64,000 nt of DNA, taken from Haematobia irritans (taxonomy: Eukaryota; Arthropoda; Insecta; Diptera; Muscidae). Position numbers and translations under genes: made by a program. Below, piece after piece: positions 11,022 through 21,569 of this stretch (position 1 is the stretch's first letter; each line of letters begins with the position of its first letter). The notes below the pieces were generated by a model that searched no databases, was not told the origin of the DNA, and saw only the letters and a program-made list of their open reading frames with translations. The stretch is taken from contig NC_134400.1 in NCBI RefSeq assembly GCF_050003625.1, positions 224,046,085 through 224,110,084 on the forward strand, in the 5' to 3' direction.

Positions 11022-11110
11022 AAAGTCTTGAGATATTCACAAATGTCACCACCATTGTCAAGAGGAGAAAAACCACCGCCGAAAAACATTTTTGGTGTTC
11101 AGTGGAAACT
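11022..11110 (-). mobile_element. SINE fragment
   Basis: TCACAAATGTCACCACCATT, AACCACCGCCGAAAAAC and TTTTTGGTGTTCAGT match the inner body of the tRNA-derived SINE at 1500-1560. The head and tail are missing. Confidence 0.6.
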
Positions 11111-11801
11111 ACTAACTAATTGATCACATTGATTTAGTTGCATTAGATTTTTGGATCTGGACACACTGTAGACGACTTCTCGGTGAGGCTATAGCAAAGC
11201 CGGTCTAGATGAATTCTTTACTTTATTTTGTTTTCCCATTTGACCCCATTGTGCTTTGAAGCCAAACACTAACTCATACCATCCTGTGTTATCCTTTTTC
11301 TTTGTATCGTAACAAGCAAGAACAAAAAAAAAAAAAATATTGTCATATAACAACACCCCAGAGTCTGGCTGTTTGTTTTCGCCCAGCTTTCTCTGTGACT
11401 TTTTTTTAGAGAATTTTTATTCTTGTTTTTTAAACCAAAGTGTGTACTTTTCCAGTTTTCATTTCGCTGACAGGACAAACATTCAACGCGTTGTGATTGT
11501 GGCATGCGACATATATGGCCTGTCATGAACAAGAACAGCGTGGGACAGCAGCAGACATATCCTTGCTAAGGAGGAACATCTTCAGTAGAGCAATAGAGAG
11601 CAGCATGCGATGCGTGGTTGTGGTCCCTCGGGTGGGAGTATGGGTCTATGCTGTACATGTCGATGTCGTTGTCAATATTGTCTAATCGAAGAGAAAACAA
11701 AAAAAAGACAACAACAAAAATGAAAAACAACATTTCATCCCATTCCATTCTCATTGGCCATTAAAACTCTTTCGGTGTCCTTTAAGCACATACGATTTTA
11801 A

Positions 11802-11822
11802 GTGTGTGTGTGTGTGTGTGTT
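11802..11822. repeat. (GT)n microsatellite
   Basis: About ten uninterrupted GT units, followed by imperfect TTTGTG. Confidence 0.9.
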
Positions 11823-12111
11823 TGTGTTTGAGTATCATACACGAATCCTTTGATTTTTTTGTGCCATTTTTATTGTGTGTGTATGCAAAAATCAAAATTT
11901 TTTTACAACTTTTACAACATCTCTGGCATGTTGTTGTCGTTGAATGGAGGTGTGGTGCGTTTGTTGTCGATGTTGTCTATCGTCATTGCTTCTGACTTTG
12001 CCTTTGTTATTGTGTCGTTGTCACCGTGGCACAGTACTTGAGTATTTTATCAAAAAAAAAAAAAAAAATATTGATTACAGCATAAGAACAGTCCCGGCAA
12101 TTGTGATATAA

Positions 12112-13542
12112 AACAAGTGAGTAAAGTAGAAAGTCGGGCGGGGCCGACTATATCGTACCCTAAACCACCTCTACTGAATTAGTAAACATAAGCATTTGTG
12201 GGGTAACATTGATATAGGCTTGAGAGATAAACCGCATTTCCATATTAAGGGGGTACGGTTTCATAGCAGAAATGTCTGATATATATATATAGTTGTATCT
12301 ATAGTTGATTTGCCACCTACAGACTTAGTATATAAACAATATTGAGTCCATTATTAAAAAAGAGGAAATCGCTCAATCAATGTGGGTAATAAATCAGAAT
12401 TCGTCAAAATCGGGCAATATTATTACGTAAGAGTTTCATGTAGGTCTTTAATACGATCGGATAATACATACAAAATTGAAACTTGAGTAGCATTGGATAA
12501 TAAATGGGACACGATTTGGGAAAATCGTGTATATATGGGAACTATATATAAATCTGAACCGATTTGAATGATATTTGGCAGGTTTGTTTGATACCACAGA
12601 AGGTTACTGTGTGCTAAATTTGAGGAAGATCGGTTTATAAATAAGACTATTAAGACCAAAATTTCCAAAATCGGGCGATACATATATATGGGAGCTATAG
12701 ATAAATCTGCACCGATTTCGATGATTTTTTGCACATATAGTAAGTACTACAGTAAATTATATTTGGCCAACTTTGATTAAAATCGGTTAATAAATATGGG
12801 ACTTATGGCCAAATTTGGGAAAATCTGGCGTTTCATATATATATGGGAGCTATATCTAAATCTGAACCGATTTCAATGAAATTTTGCCCACACACAAAAA
12901 CAAATTTCTGATTCAATCACGAAATTAATTGATCAAATTAATTTTTTAATTGAAATGTCATCAGTCACAGAAATGATAGTATCAATTAAAAAATTAATTG
13001 ACAGTCAATTAAAAAATTAATTGATACTATTAATTTGTGTGATTGATTTTTGTTTCAATTAAAAAATTTGTTGAATCAATTAAATTTTTAATTTAATATT
13101 TTTTAAAACTCAATTAAGATTTTAATTGGAAAAGTTTTCGTGAATTTTTTTTCTGTACACTTAAAGTGTGGCAAATTAGATTACTTTGTGGTTAGTAAAT
13201 AAGCGTAATATGACTCCATTTGTCGATATCGAGCGTTACATATATATGGGAGCTATATCTAAATTTGATCCGATTTTTCCAAATTCAATAGCGTTCGTCA
13301 TTGTGCCAGAAAAAATGTCATATACCAAATTTCATCAAAATCGGTTTATAATTGCGACCGGCATCCTGCGAACAACAAATACGTGGATAGACGGACGGAC
13401 ACCAAGGGCTAGATCGATTCAGGAGGTGATTCTGAGTCGATCGGTATATATTTTATGGTGTCTAAAATCAATATTTCTGGTAGGCACATTTTTTGGCAGA
13501 TCAAAGTTATTATACCCTGACCACTATGTGGTTTAGGGTATA
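12112..13542 (+). mobile_element. 153-bp-unit element, family 3, with nested MITE
   Basis: The head is AACAAGTGAGTAAAGTAG followed by the hairpin AGTCGGGCGGGGCCGACT and then GTACCCTAAACCACC. The tail is a hairpin: TATACCCTGACCAC-TAT-GTGGTTTAGGGTATA. The tail's last arm is the inverse of the head motif TACCCTAAACCAC. Internal units carry TATATGGGAGCTATA and AATCTGAACCGATTT. GACGGACGG near 13394 matches the pre-terminal block of the other families. A 272-bp AATTAATT-rich MITE interrupts it at 12889-13160. It is non-coding. Confidence 0.8.
12889..13160. mobile_element. AATTAATT-rich MITE inserted in family 3 element
   Basis: The left end CACACACAAAAACAAATTTC and right end GAATTTTTTTTCTGTACAC are inverted. 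The interior has inverted CACGAAATTAATTGATCAA and AATTAATTTGTGTGATTG blocks. It splits a tandem unit of the surrounding element, so insertion is clear. Confidence 0.7.
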
Positions 13543-14520
13543 AAAACATTAGGTAAAGCCTCACAGAGAATTTCTCTAATAATTTAAATATTAAAGTTAA
13601 AAAAAGAACATCACGTAAACGTGTTTTCATTTCTTGTTTATTTACATTTAAAATTTGGTGCAAACAAACATCAACTATTTTTACCCACTCACGTTCAACA
13701 ACAAATGAATTCATAAGGATCTTACAACACTGTGCCTTCTCTTCCTTAAACTTTTCATCCTTGCAGATGATTATTACAATCGGGAGGTGTGATTTTATAG
13801 CATTTTTATATTTGCGTTGACATTTGTTGAACACATTTAAGTACAACAAAAAAAAAATCTAGCAAAAAAACAAAACAAAACACCACAATTCCAACACAGA
13901 TTCCAATTCAAAAGGGACAAGAAAAGCAAAATGCCAGTGGTAAATGTTTCGTTAACAACATCAAAGTTTTGCATGAAATCAGTTACAATTCCGCAGGATA
14001 AAAGTGTTACCCAGGAGATATGTTGGAATTTATTTTTATGATCAATTTCATCCTTTATGATTCGCAGGATGCTTTTGCCACTGTCAGCAGCGTGGTGCCT
14101 TCCTAGTGAGCAATAAATATTTTCTGATGCAGCAACAAGTCAAAGGGTTTCCTTTTTACAACATGCTGATATGCTTGTTTGCCTTATGGGTTATTAAATT
14201 TTCCTATCTCCTTGTTGGAGATCTTAAGGTGTACGAGGATTTATGTTACTTCACTCAAATCTAAAAAAGTCTCAAGTTTTATTGTAAATTGCCACCAAAT
14301 TAGTATACTAGGATTGTCTTTTATTTTGTATGGTTTTGGCATAGTTGAATGGAAGAAATGTTTGAACGAGTTGCATTGAAATTATTATTAAAAATTAAAT
14401 TTTTAATAACTATTATTATAAATTAAGTTATTATTACTCAAATTTGTGTCATGGGAAAATATGTTTTTTTTAGTAAATGTAATAGAAATACTATTATTAT
14501 TCAATCACCTTCAATTGCAT
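13543..14520. other. Unidentified AT-rich sequence
   Basis: No repeat in common with the rest of the window. The minus-strand 146-codon frame at 13409-13849 straddles the end of the family 3 element and shows no domain, so I regard it as chance. Confidence 0.4.
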
Positions 14521-14850
14521 TACACAGAAAAAAAAAATAAGTTGTAAAGCAGATGCTGAAATTTATTCCAAAAAATCAAAAAAAAACATTTTTTGTTTTA
14601 GTTTATTTGTAAAATTTTCTCCAACCCAACGAGAGTATGTCTCCAAAATTTTATGACCTAAAATAATAAGTCTTTCGTACGCTTCTCAAGAATAGTAGTA
14701 ATGAACTACAGCGTGTTTAGTATGGTATGGTATGGTTTTTAATTCATTAGTTCATTCATTTTGGTTCACTTAATTAATCTCAAAATTTGGAATACAACAT
14801 AGTTCAATAGATCATTTTTCTCATAATATACTTTAATTTTTTCTATGTGC
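14521..14850. mobile_element. GTTCA-rich MITE (same family as 17640-18152)
   Basis: Ends are TACACAGAAAAAAAAAATAAG and AATTTTTTCTATGTG. ATCTCAAAATTTGGAATACA and CATAGTTCAATAGATC near 14780 match ATCTCAAAATGTGGAGTATA and TTTAGTTCAATTTTCG at 19802-19845. Confidence 0.5.
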
Positions 14851-14913
14851 TTAATTACAAAGTTCAAGATTTGGTTTTTGTTGGTTTACAACCCATTAGA
14901 ACTGCTGATGTCA

Positions 14914-15326
14914 TACACGCAGAGCAGGAATATGATCTCCCCAAATTTGTTTCAAAAGCAAAATATTATTTTTAAAAGGAGAACAGGGAACATGTTTGTC
15001 CCGAAACTGTTAGGTTAGGTTAGGTGGCATCCCGATGTTTCAGGCTCGCTTAGACTATTCAGTCCATTGTGATACCACATTGGTGAACTTCTCTCTTATC
15101 ACTGAGTGGTGCCCGATTCCATATTAAGCTCAATGACAAGGGACCTCCTTTTTATAGCCGAGTCCGAAAGGCGTTCAACATAGCAGGCGTTCCGAGTCCG
15201 AACGGCGTTCCACATAGCATAATTTCTGAAAAAAAACACGGTTGTGACAAACATGTTACATGTTCCCCGTCCAAAGATAACATTTTACTCTTGGAACATG
15301 TTTGAGTTGATCATTTTCCTGCTCTT
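14914..15326. mobile_element. GGAATATGATCACC palindromic MITE split by a SINE
   Basis: The left half TACACGCAGAGCAGGAATATG runs to 15008 and the right half from 15220 to 15326 ends GAGTTGATCATTTTCCTGCTC. Both halves match 6368-6621. The intervening 211 bp is a SINE. Confidence 0.7.
15009..15219 (-). mobile_element. tRNA-derived SINE, 5'-truncated, inserted in a MITE
   Basis: The minus-strand 3' tail is GCCACCTAACCTAACCTAAC at 15009-15028 (three CCTAA units, the longest seen here). The body matches the other copies. The tRNA-like head is missing. About 33 bp around GAGTCCGAACGGCGTTCCACATAG is present twice in tandem near 15161 and 15194. Confidence 0.8.
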
Positions 15327-15897
15327 AAGGCAGGTGTGTCGCTTCAACCTTGTAAACTTCTCTACTGGTGGTATCTCACATTTCGCATGACTCGCAAATA
15401 ATTAAAAGATCGCTAATCATTGAGATCGAGCAAAAAAACTCTTAAACAACCAAAATTCTCTCCCAAGAATCTGCATAGCAAAAGGCTGAATCGAAAGGTC
15501 CAGAAAAAATAAAAAATAAAGGTCCAGAATAAATGTACTACAGAAAAAATAAGCATTTTGAAAAAAGGAGATTTATGTTACAGTCTCTTTTTTAAAAAAT
15601 ACTTTTAACACTGTAATGCAGTATATTTTTTAATTTTTCTGTTTTAACCAGCATGGTTAACCCTCTTCACCAAGGGACCGTTTTTTGGGTCAATAAATGT
15701 ACATAGTCTAGCTCTTTGATCGTCTTTGATCCTTCTTCAAACCATCGACGTAATTAACATTTTGTGAATCCCAGAGAACACTGATCATCCTCTTTCCAAT
15801 TCTGCTGTTGGAGGCAGTCGATTGTGGTACCTATTGCATCGATAGCTTTATCACATCCAATATTTGGTTCATGATATGACCCCGCGATCGTTGTAAC
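15327..15897. other. Unidentified sequence
   Basis: A small AT-rich block at 15538-15655, with TACAGAAAAAATAAGC on one side and TTTTTAATTTTTCTGTTTT on the other, may be a degraded MITE. The rest is unrecognised. Confidence 0.35.
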
Positions 15898-16703
15898 TAC
15901 ACTGTTAGAAAAATATGTTTTTCATATGTTCCGATATAAACAAAATGTGTTTCGGGCACAATTTTTAAACACAATATATTTAAGTGCAAACATGTAATGT
16001 TCCTAAACTAACACAAAATGTTTGGGACACATATGTTAATATGTTAGAATATATTATGTTTGGGGCATGAATGTTTCATAAAAATAATATGCGTGAATGT
16101 AAACATATATAAATTTACAAATTTCGAGTAAACATATATATGTTGTGATACTTTATTCAGAGAGCGACAGAGAGAGAGAGAGAGTTAGTATAGAGAAAGA
16201 AATAGAGATGGAAACCGGGAGGGTTGAATAAAAAGATATCAACATAACTCAGCGAGAGAATGAAATGAGAGCAATTTCTGTGAAACCGCTTGTATGTTGT
16301 TTCGGAAAACTGTTTTATAATATGGCCAAAAATTTGGTATGCTTAAGTCTAAATATTATTTAATTTGAATAGTAGATTGAGTATTCGGAATAAAGAGAAT
16401 AGACATTCGGAACCAAGAAAATAGACATTTGAAAACAAAAAAACAGCATATTTGTATTACAGAAAAAGATGCGAAGAACTCAAAAATTTCGTGGAAGTTA
16501 AAAATATGTGAGGGAATGAACACAATCTTCTTTGGGGAATTATTCCAAGCATATACTATTTTTGGACTCAAAATGCTTCCAAACATATAATATGCTCACA
16601 TAAAACAAACATATTAATGTTTCTGCGGTATCCAATAATATATGTGCTTCCTGCAAAATATGTTTGGAACATATGTTAGAGAAGCGATTTTTTTGAGGGT
16701 GTA
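15898..16703. mobile_element. CAAACATAT-rich MITE, about 0.8 kb
   Basis: The left end TACACTGTTAGAAAAATATG and right end GATTTTTTTGAGGGTGTA are inverted. Many AACATATGTT and CAAACATAT words lie toward both ends. The centre (16150-16330) holds GA-rich DNA. A 76-codon minus frame at 16356-16586 shows no domain. The short copy at 20128-20337 shares both ends. Confidence 0.6.
16159..16185. repeat. GA-rich microsatellite
   Basis: Interrupted (GA)n with eight consecutive units at its core. Confidence 0.8.
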
Positions 16704-17310
16704 CCTACTATCAATCGGCATGAGTTGTTGGCATTTTCTTGATTTATCCTCTATGGTAGCTGTTTTGGGGCAGCTAGAAGTGGCTATTATCCCTCTCGGG
16801 TGAAAGTCATCACAGAAGAAGAATCACCGTACACATTATCCTACCGTTCTTTAGGTTTTCTGTATTATTTATCTTCATCAAAAATAAGAATATAATCGCA
16901 TACCGATATCGGTCGTTTCCCGCCGTTTTAGAACGTGGACATTTCCAAACAAAAATGTGGTTCTGATCTAGCAACTTTACGAGAGAAGGCGTCCAATAGA
17001 GCAGGAAGAATAGAACTATATCATGACATGTAAGAAAAGAGAAGACATTCAAACAAAACATGCTTCAAAAGTTATAACTTAACATTTTTTTAACATATAA
17101 TGTTAACAAATGGAAAACTTTTTTTTGAATTTTATATTTTTATCAATTCTTTTGCAATAATTTTTTAATACATTTTATACGATCTATTTCCAGTACCGGA
17201 GAGTCAATTTGAGTTCAAATTTCATAAAAAAAGATCGCCACATTTATGACTCGACATAGGCCAGCAAATCACTTTCTACGAAATTTTAGGAAATCAGTTA
17301 ATTAAAATAT
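16704..17310. other. Unidentified sequence
   Basis: No homology noticed. The minus frame 16810-17061 has hydrophobic stretches but no recognisable domain or context. Confidence 0.35.
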
Positions 17311-17400
17311 GGCAGCTACCGTGGTGTAATGGTTAGCTCTGCATACAAATGACATAGGTTCGATCCCAGTTTCGATCAAACAACAAAATGTTTTTCACAA
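17311..17400 (+). mobile_element. SINE head fragment (tRNA-like part)
   Basis: GCTACCGTGGTGTAATGGTTAG is the A-box region and AGGTTCGATCCCAGTTTCGA the B-box region of the SINE. The fragment stops after AAAATGTTTTTCAC, where the body would start. Confidence 0.7.
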
Positions 17401-17489
17401 TGGATTTAATAGTCTAATGGCGAGTTCAATTGGAAAAAAAGTGCAAGCATTCTCGAAATTGATTGCAAAATATGAAGGACACTGTTAAA

Positions 17490-17590
17490 GCATTTGGGTT
17501 CTGTATCCCTCACCACGTTATGAATTAACAATAATTTTGGAATGACACTATCATCTGGGCGAAAAAGTAGTGTAACGCCTAGGCAACATA
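17490..17590. repeat. Short repeat shared with 61095-61200
   Basis: CCTCACCACGTTATGAATTAACAATAA, TGGAATGACACTATCAT and AGTAGTGTAAC correspond to CCTCACAATATTATGAATTG, TGAGTGGCATTATCATTG and AATAGTGTAAT at 61109-61199. Both copies sit beside a SINE. Family unknown. Confidence 0.5.
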
Positions 17591-17639
17591 TTTGCTTTTG
17601 ACACGAAATCGTCCTAAGTGAGGCTGAATAACGGGCTGT

Positions 17640-18152
17640 CACACCGAAAAAAGTGAACTGTTTTATAGGAAGAATGAACTACCACGCACGAAAATTGAAC
17701 TAAATTTTACTCCACATTTTGAGATTTCCAAAAAAGCGTTATTAAAACCAGGAAATTTTAATGCCCTGTTGTACTTTTTAACTGCAGTTCACGAAATTAC
17801 ATCATCTCATAGAAGAAAAAATTAACTAAAAGTAAAGAAGAAAATCATTGGGCCCAAATCATGACCATTTTAACCATACAGTGGTTCATTCTTACTATTT
17901 TTGGGAATCGTACGAAAATTTTCATTTGTTTTAGTTCATATTGATCTTATGTGTACGGTCATTGAACTTTATACTCACGTTTAGTTCATAAAATTTTTGA
18001 TACAAAGTTAAAAAAAATTAAGATTTCATTAAGCTGTGGAAAATTTCGTTAAAAATAATAAAATTTAACTACAAGCCAATAATTGTTTTCCAATAAAAAT
18101 AAGTTAAATTTAGCGTTAGTTAAACTACGGAAAATTTTTTCTGAGCACTACA
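17640..18152. mobile_element. GTTCA-rich MITE
   Basis: Ends are ACACCGAAAAAAGTGAACTG and AAAATTTTTTCTGAGCACTAC, which are inverted. GTTCA/TGAAC and TTAGTTCATA words recur throughout. TAAATTTAGCGTTAGTTAAAC near 18108 is inverted in the copy at 19500-19890 as ACACTAACGCTAAATTTAAC. Confidence 0.6.
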
Positions 18153-19499
18153 CCTAACTTAACCTAAATAAATAGTTTTGGTTATTAATTACAAAAATAG
18201 CTAAACAAAACCGGGTTATCCAAGGTATTAGTAGGAGGTGCCAGAAGGGGCAAAAGAAAATAAGTATAGATCATAAAATTAAAAGGAATCAATATTCGTC
18301 CTTGAACACCATAATCATCATCACTTCATCAGTCACTTTTGAAAGAGCAAAGGGATGGTGTTAAGAAAAACACACTGGATCTCGTCATTTGCATGATTTT
18401 CTGGGTTTTTGAATAAATTCCAACGAAAGGACGAAAGAATAACTAGGATATGTTAATTTCAATATTTGGGTATGTTTTAAGTGCGGTCTTGAATGGTTGC
18501 TTCCGTAGCTCACTGGATGGCTGGCTGGTGGCTTGCTTGAATCTAAATGGTTGTTGGGCATACATAATTAGGGTCAAGGTCATTACAAATACTTAATAAT
18601 TCCTCATGATGACTTCATCACACCTTACCAATGCAACAGAGTATCCAGAAGCTATGCCTTATGAATGAATGGGTTGGAATCCTTTATGGCCTTCCCTATT
18701 ATGGTTTTAGTTCCTGTGCTGTTTCCTTTGTGTTTTTTTTTTTTTTTCTTAACTTCTCCTTCTTGTTTTTGTCATATTTTAGCATAATGATAAGGCTTAA
18801 CAATGGCAAGAGTCATGGACAATATCTTATGTACCGCATATAGCATTGAATTGGATAGAAGAACCGCAACTAAGGATAAAGAGGGAACCGATGGGCACAA
18901 AAAAAAAATACAACGACTATAAACAAAACATTAAAAATACACCTCGACCGCAGTGAAAACAAGGGAACAAAATGCTCAAAATTATGCGCATAATCAAGAA
19001 ATGGTAAAAATTCACGAAAACAGAAATCGACGCACTGTTTGGAAACCTTTGGATGGATTGATAGACTATTGAAGTATGTCTGACTATTGAATCAATGATG
19101 AATTTCGTTTTGATGATGTAGAATTGTGAACAGTCTGACGTAAGGAAGATCTAACCGAGCAATAACTGGACAAATGTAGGTTGGCACTAAGCGAACTTCA
19201 TTGATTTCGCATGGAATCACAAATCTTTTGAACGAACGAATATTGCATGGAACTCTTTCACTCAACCAGAATCAACGATATTCAATTCATTTGCCATTCA
19301 CTACATATGCGATTTGAATAATTCATCAAGAACTGGACAATTTCTTCAAGAGTTCAGCTACTGGTTTTTCTAAATTCAGACTTTATGATGAAAATCGTTT
19401 CATCTGCAATTCTTCAAAAATTCATATGGAATTCAACACAGTGGTTGCAGAAGCCAAAGGATATTTTTGAAAGCGACTTCCTACTCTGAGAATTGCACC
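18153..19499. other. Unidentified, repeat-poor sequence
   Basis: I see no repeat shared with other parts of the window and no domain in the short frames (for example 18631-18843, which is T-rich). This could be unique host DNA. Confidence 0.4.
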
Positions 19500-19890
19500 T
19501 ACACCGACAAAAATCGTAGTCACACTAACGCTAAATTTAACTTATTTTTGATGCAAAACAATATTTGCCTGTACTGAAATTTTAATATTTTTTTCGAAAT
19601 TTTCCAGAGCCCAATGAAACCTTACTTTTTTAAGTATGGTTAAATGACTGTACAGATAAGCTCAATATGAACTAAAAATAGTATGGGCGAACTACAGTTT
19701 GGTTTAAATGGTCAATGGTCATTTGACGCCAATGATTTATTCTTTACTTTTAGTTCGTTTTTTTCTTCACGAGGGCATTAAGTTTTAACAACGCTTTGTG
19801 GAAATCTCAAAATGTGGAGTATAATTTAGTTCAATTTTCGCACAACGTAAATCTTTCTTGTTATAAAACAGTTTCCTTTATTTCTGTGTA
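19500..19890. mobile_element. GTTCA-rich MITE, opposite orientation
   Basis: The left end TACACCGACAAAAATCGTAG and right end AACAGTTTCCTTTATTTCTGTGTA are inverted. The order of internal blocks is reversed with respect to 17640-18152. Confidence 0.6.
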
Positions 19891-19902
19891 TTCATGTGAC
19901 AC

Positions 19903-19971
19903 TAAAAGAAAAAAAATATTATTATGAGGCCAAAGATTTCATGTCCTTAAAATATGAATTTTGCTAAGCAT
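19903..19971. mobile_element. CACTG-type MITE fragment
   Basis: AATATTATTATGAGGCCAAAG, ATTTCATGTCCTTAAAATA and GCTAAGCAT match the left ends at 37472 and 53139. It is cut at 19971 by the hAT-like element. Confidence 0.6.
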
Positions 19972-20127
19972 TAGGGTTTTCATTTTCCTGGACTTTTTGC
20001 ATTCCCGGGAATGCGGACATTTTTTTTCGAATTTCCCGGTAAAAGAGAAACCTGCTTTTATGTGGAATACATTTAGACATATGAATAAATTAGAAATCGC
20101 TAAAACTACGGTTATAAGGCGCTCTCT

Positions 20128-20337
20128 GCACTCTCACAAAAAATCGCTTCTGTAACATATACTCCCAAACATATTTTGCTTCAAGCATATACATTTTTGG
20201 GTATTGCCCAAACATTTATATGTTTGATCTCTACCAATATATAATATGTTTGAAAGCATATTGGTGTGTTCCAAACATATAATGTTTATAGCCAAACATA
20301 TGAAAAACAGTCTTTTTCATCCGTGTGGACAACTAAC
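20128..20337. mobile_element. CAAACATAT-rich MITE, short copy
   Basis: The left end GCACTCTCACAAAAAATCGC is the inverse of the right-end region GCGATTTTTTTGAGGGTG of the 15898-16703 copy. The right end reads TGAAAAACAGTC and TTTTTCATCCGTGTGG. The interior is full of CAAACATAT words. Confidence 0.65.
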
Positions 20338-20603
20338 AAAATATATTATCTTACATCAGCCATAAATCATACTAAAATACGAAATATTTTGTAATACAAA
20401 ACATTTTGACAATGGTTAAGGCAGTCTCTTTCGGTATATTTTTCGGAAGAACACTATTAATATAGTGGGATTTTTTGTTTCACTAAAAAACTGTTTGGAA
20501 ATGAAAGAAACTTAATTCGACTTCACCATCGTTTAACGGGGACAATAAATGCACATGTTCAGTCAATATTCCTAAAAGGGAAACACTACCATGTAATACG
20601 ACA

Positions 20604-20675
20604 TTCACTTTACACTTCCAAAATCCACTTTAACTAGATTTCAGTTGTCGTATGCCCTATAAATAAGAGCTTCAA
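20604..20675 (+). repeat. Direct duplication, first copy
   Basis: TTTACACTTCCAAAATCCAC followed by TTTAACTAGATTTCAG is repeated at 21041-21077. The match continues across the SINE at 21083-21422 into 21432-21446 (TTTGCCATATAAA against TATGCCCTATAAA). Confidence 0.75.
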
Positions 20676-21082
20676 ACCCCAATTTTAATAGATTTCAAGT
20701 CTAATGTTTATAAGGTATCAATTTGAAATTAAAGTAACTATCTTAAAAAAGGTTTGAATTTTCTTATTTCATAAAAAAACATCTTTGCAATAATTATGAA
20801 ATTTTGAAATTATGCAATTGCCAACGTGAGTTACATAAGGTAAAAGGTCCCGTTGTTTTCAAAAGGTTTACTCAGTATACAAGTCTATCGGAATGTCAGT
20901 TTACAGAAATATGACAATCATACATTAGGAAGTGCAAACTTCTTTTAACAATTGGGAGCCCGTTGGATTCTGGATTAGAACCCACGGTTATGTATGTTCC
21001 ACAAGGCAACTTCTACGACTTGGTACCATAGTTATTCACATTACACTTCCAAAATCCACTTTAACTAGATTTCAACTGTCAT

Positions 21083-21422
21083 ATATACTATGTCACCGTG
21101 CAATGGTTGGCATGCCCGCCTTGCATACACAAGGTCGTGGATTCGATTCCTGCTTCGACCGAACACCAAAAAGTTTTTCAGCGGTGAATTATCCCACCTC
21201 AGTAATGCTGGTGACATTTCTGAGGGTTTCAAAACTTCTCTAAGTGGTTTCACTGCAATGTGGAATACCGTTCGGACTCGGTTATAAAAAGGAGGTCTCT
21301 TGTCATTGATCTTAACTTGGAATCGGGCAGCACTCAGTGACAAGAGAGAAGTTCACCAATATGGTATCACAATGGACTGAATAGTCTAAGTGAACCTGAT
21401 ACATCGGGGCGCCACCTAACCT
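21083..21422 (+). mobile_element. tRNA-derived SINE, full-length plus-strand copy
   Basis: The head contains CACCGTGCAATGGTTGGCATG and the B-box region GTGGATTCGATTCCTGC near 21137. The body follows and the 3' end is GCCACCTAACCT. AACTGTCAT flanks it at 21074-21082 and 21423-21431. The duplicated sequence at 20604-20675 preserves the uninterrupted target, independently confirming the insertion. Frames of 65-103 codons inside it are not genes. Confidence 0.87.
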
Positions 21423-21569
21423 AACTGTCATTTGCCATATAAAATTCCAGGGATCATTTGCCCGTGAATTCCCGGAATCCCGTTCCTGGGAAAAAAACCC
21501 TACTTAGCATACAACTGAGGTAAATTTGTTCTAAAAAATCGGGAACAATTCTTCAATGTTATTACAATA

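Larger units (their letters stand above)
9264..12111. other. Unidentified sequence with microsatellites and repeat scraps
   Basis: It contains (AC)n at 9721-9735, (GT)n at 11802-11822 and A-runs near 11325 and 12049. An AT-rich relic with AATTAAAATTTTAA words lies at 10420-10600, and a SINE scrap at 11022-11110. TTTTTTT- and CAAC-rich low-complexity DNA is frequent. No frame (for example 10123-10424, 11269-11532, 11804-12041) shows a domain. Confidence 0.4.
19972..21502. mobile_element. hAT-like element with 8-bp TSD, carrying nested MITE and SINE
   Basis: The left end TAGGGTTTTCATTTTCCTGG is matched inverted at the right end CCTGGGAAAAAAACCCTA. The flanks are CTAAGCAT (19964-19971) and CTTAGCAT (21503-21510), seven of eight bases equal. 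TAGGG-type ends with an 8-bp duplication are typical of the hAT superfamily. Inside are a MITE (20128-20337), a short internal duplication and a SINE (21083-21422). Without these the element would be about 980 bp. No transposase frame remains, so it is non-autonomous or decayed. Confidence 0.65.

Noticed and set aside
13409..13849. A 146-codon minus-strand frame
   Set aside because: Straddles the end of a family 3 element; no domain, no homologous motif, lysine/leucine-rich as expected from AT-rich DNA.
15009..15028. Interstitial telomeric repeat
   Set aside because: Only three CCTAA units, always at the SINE 3' end.
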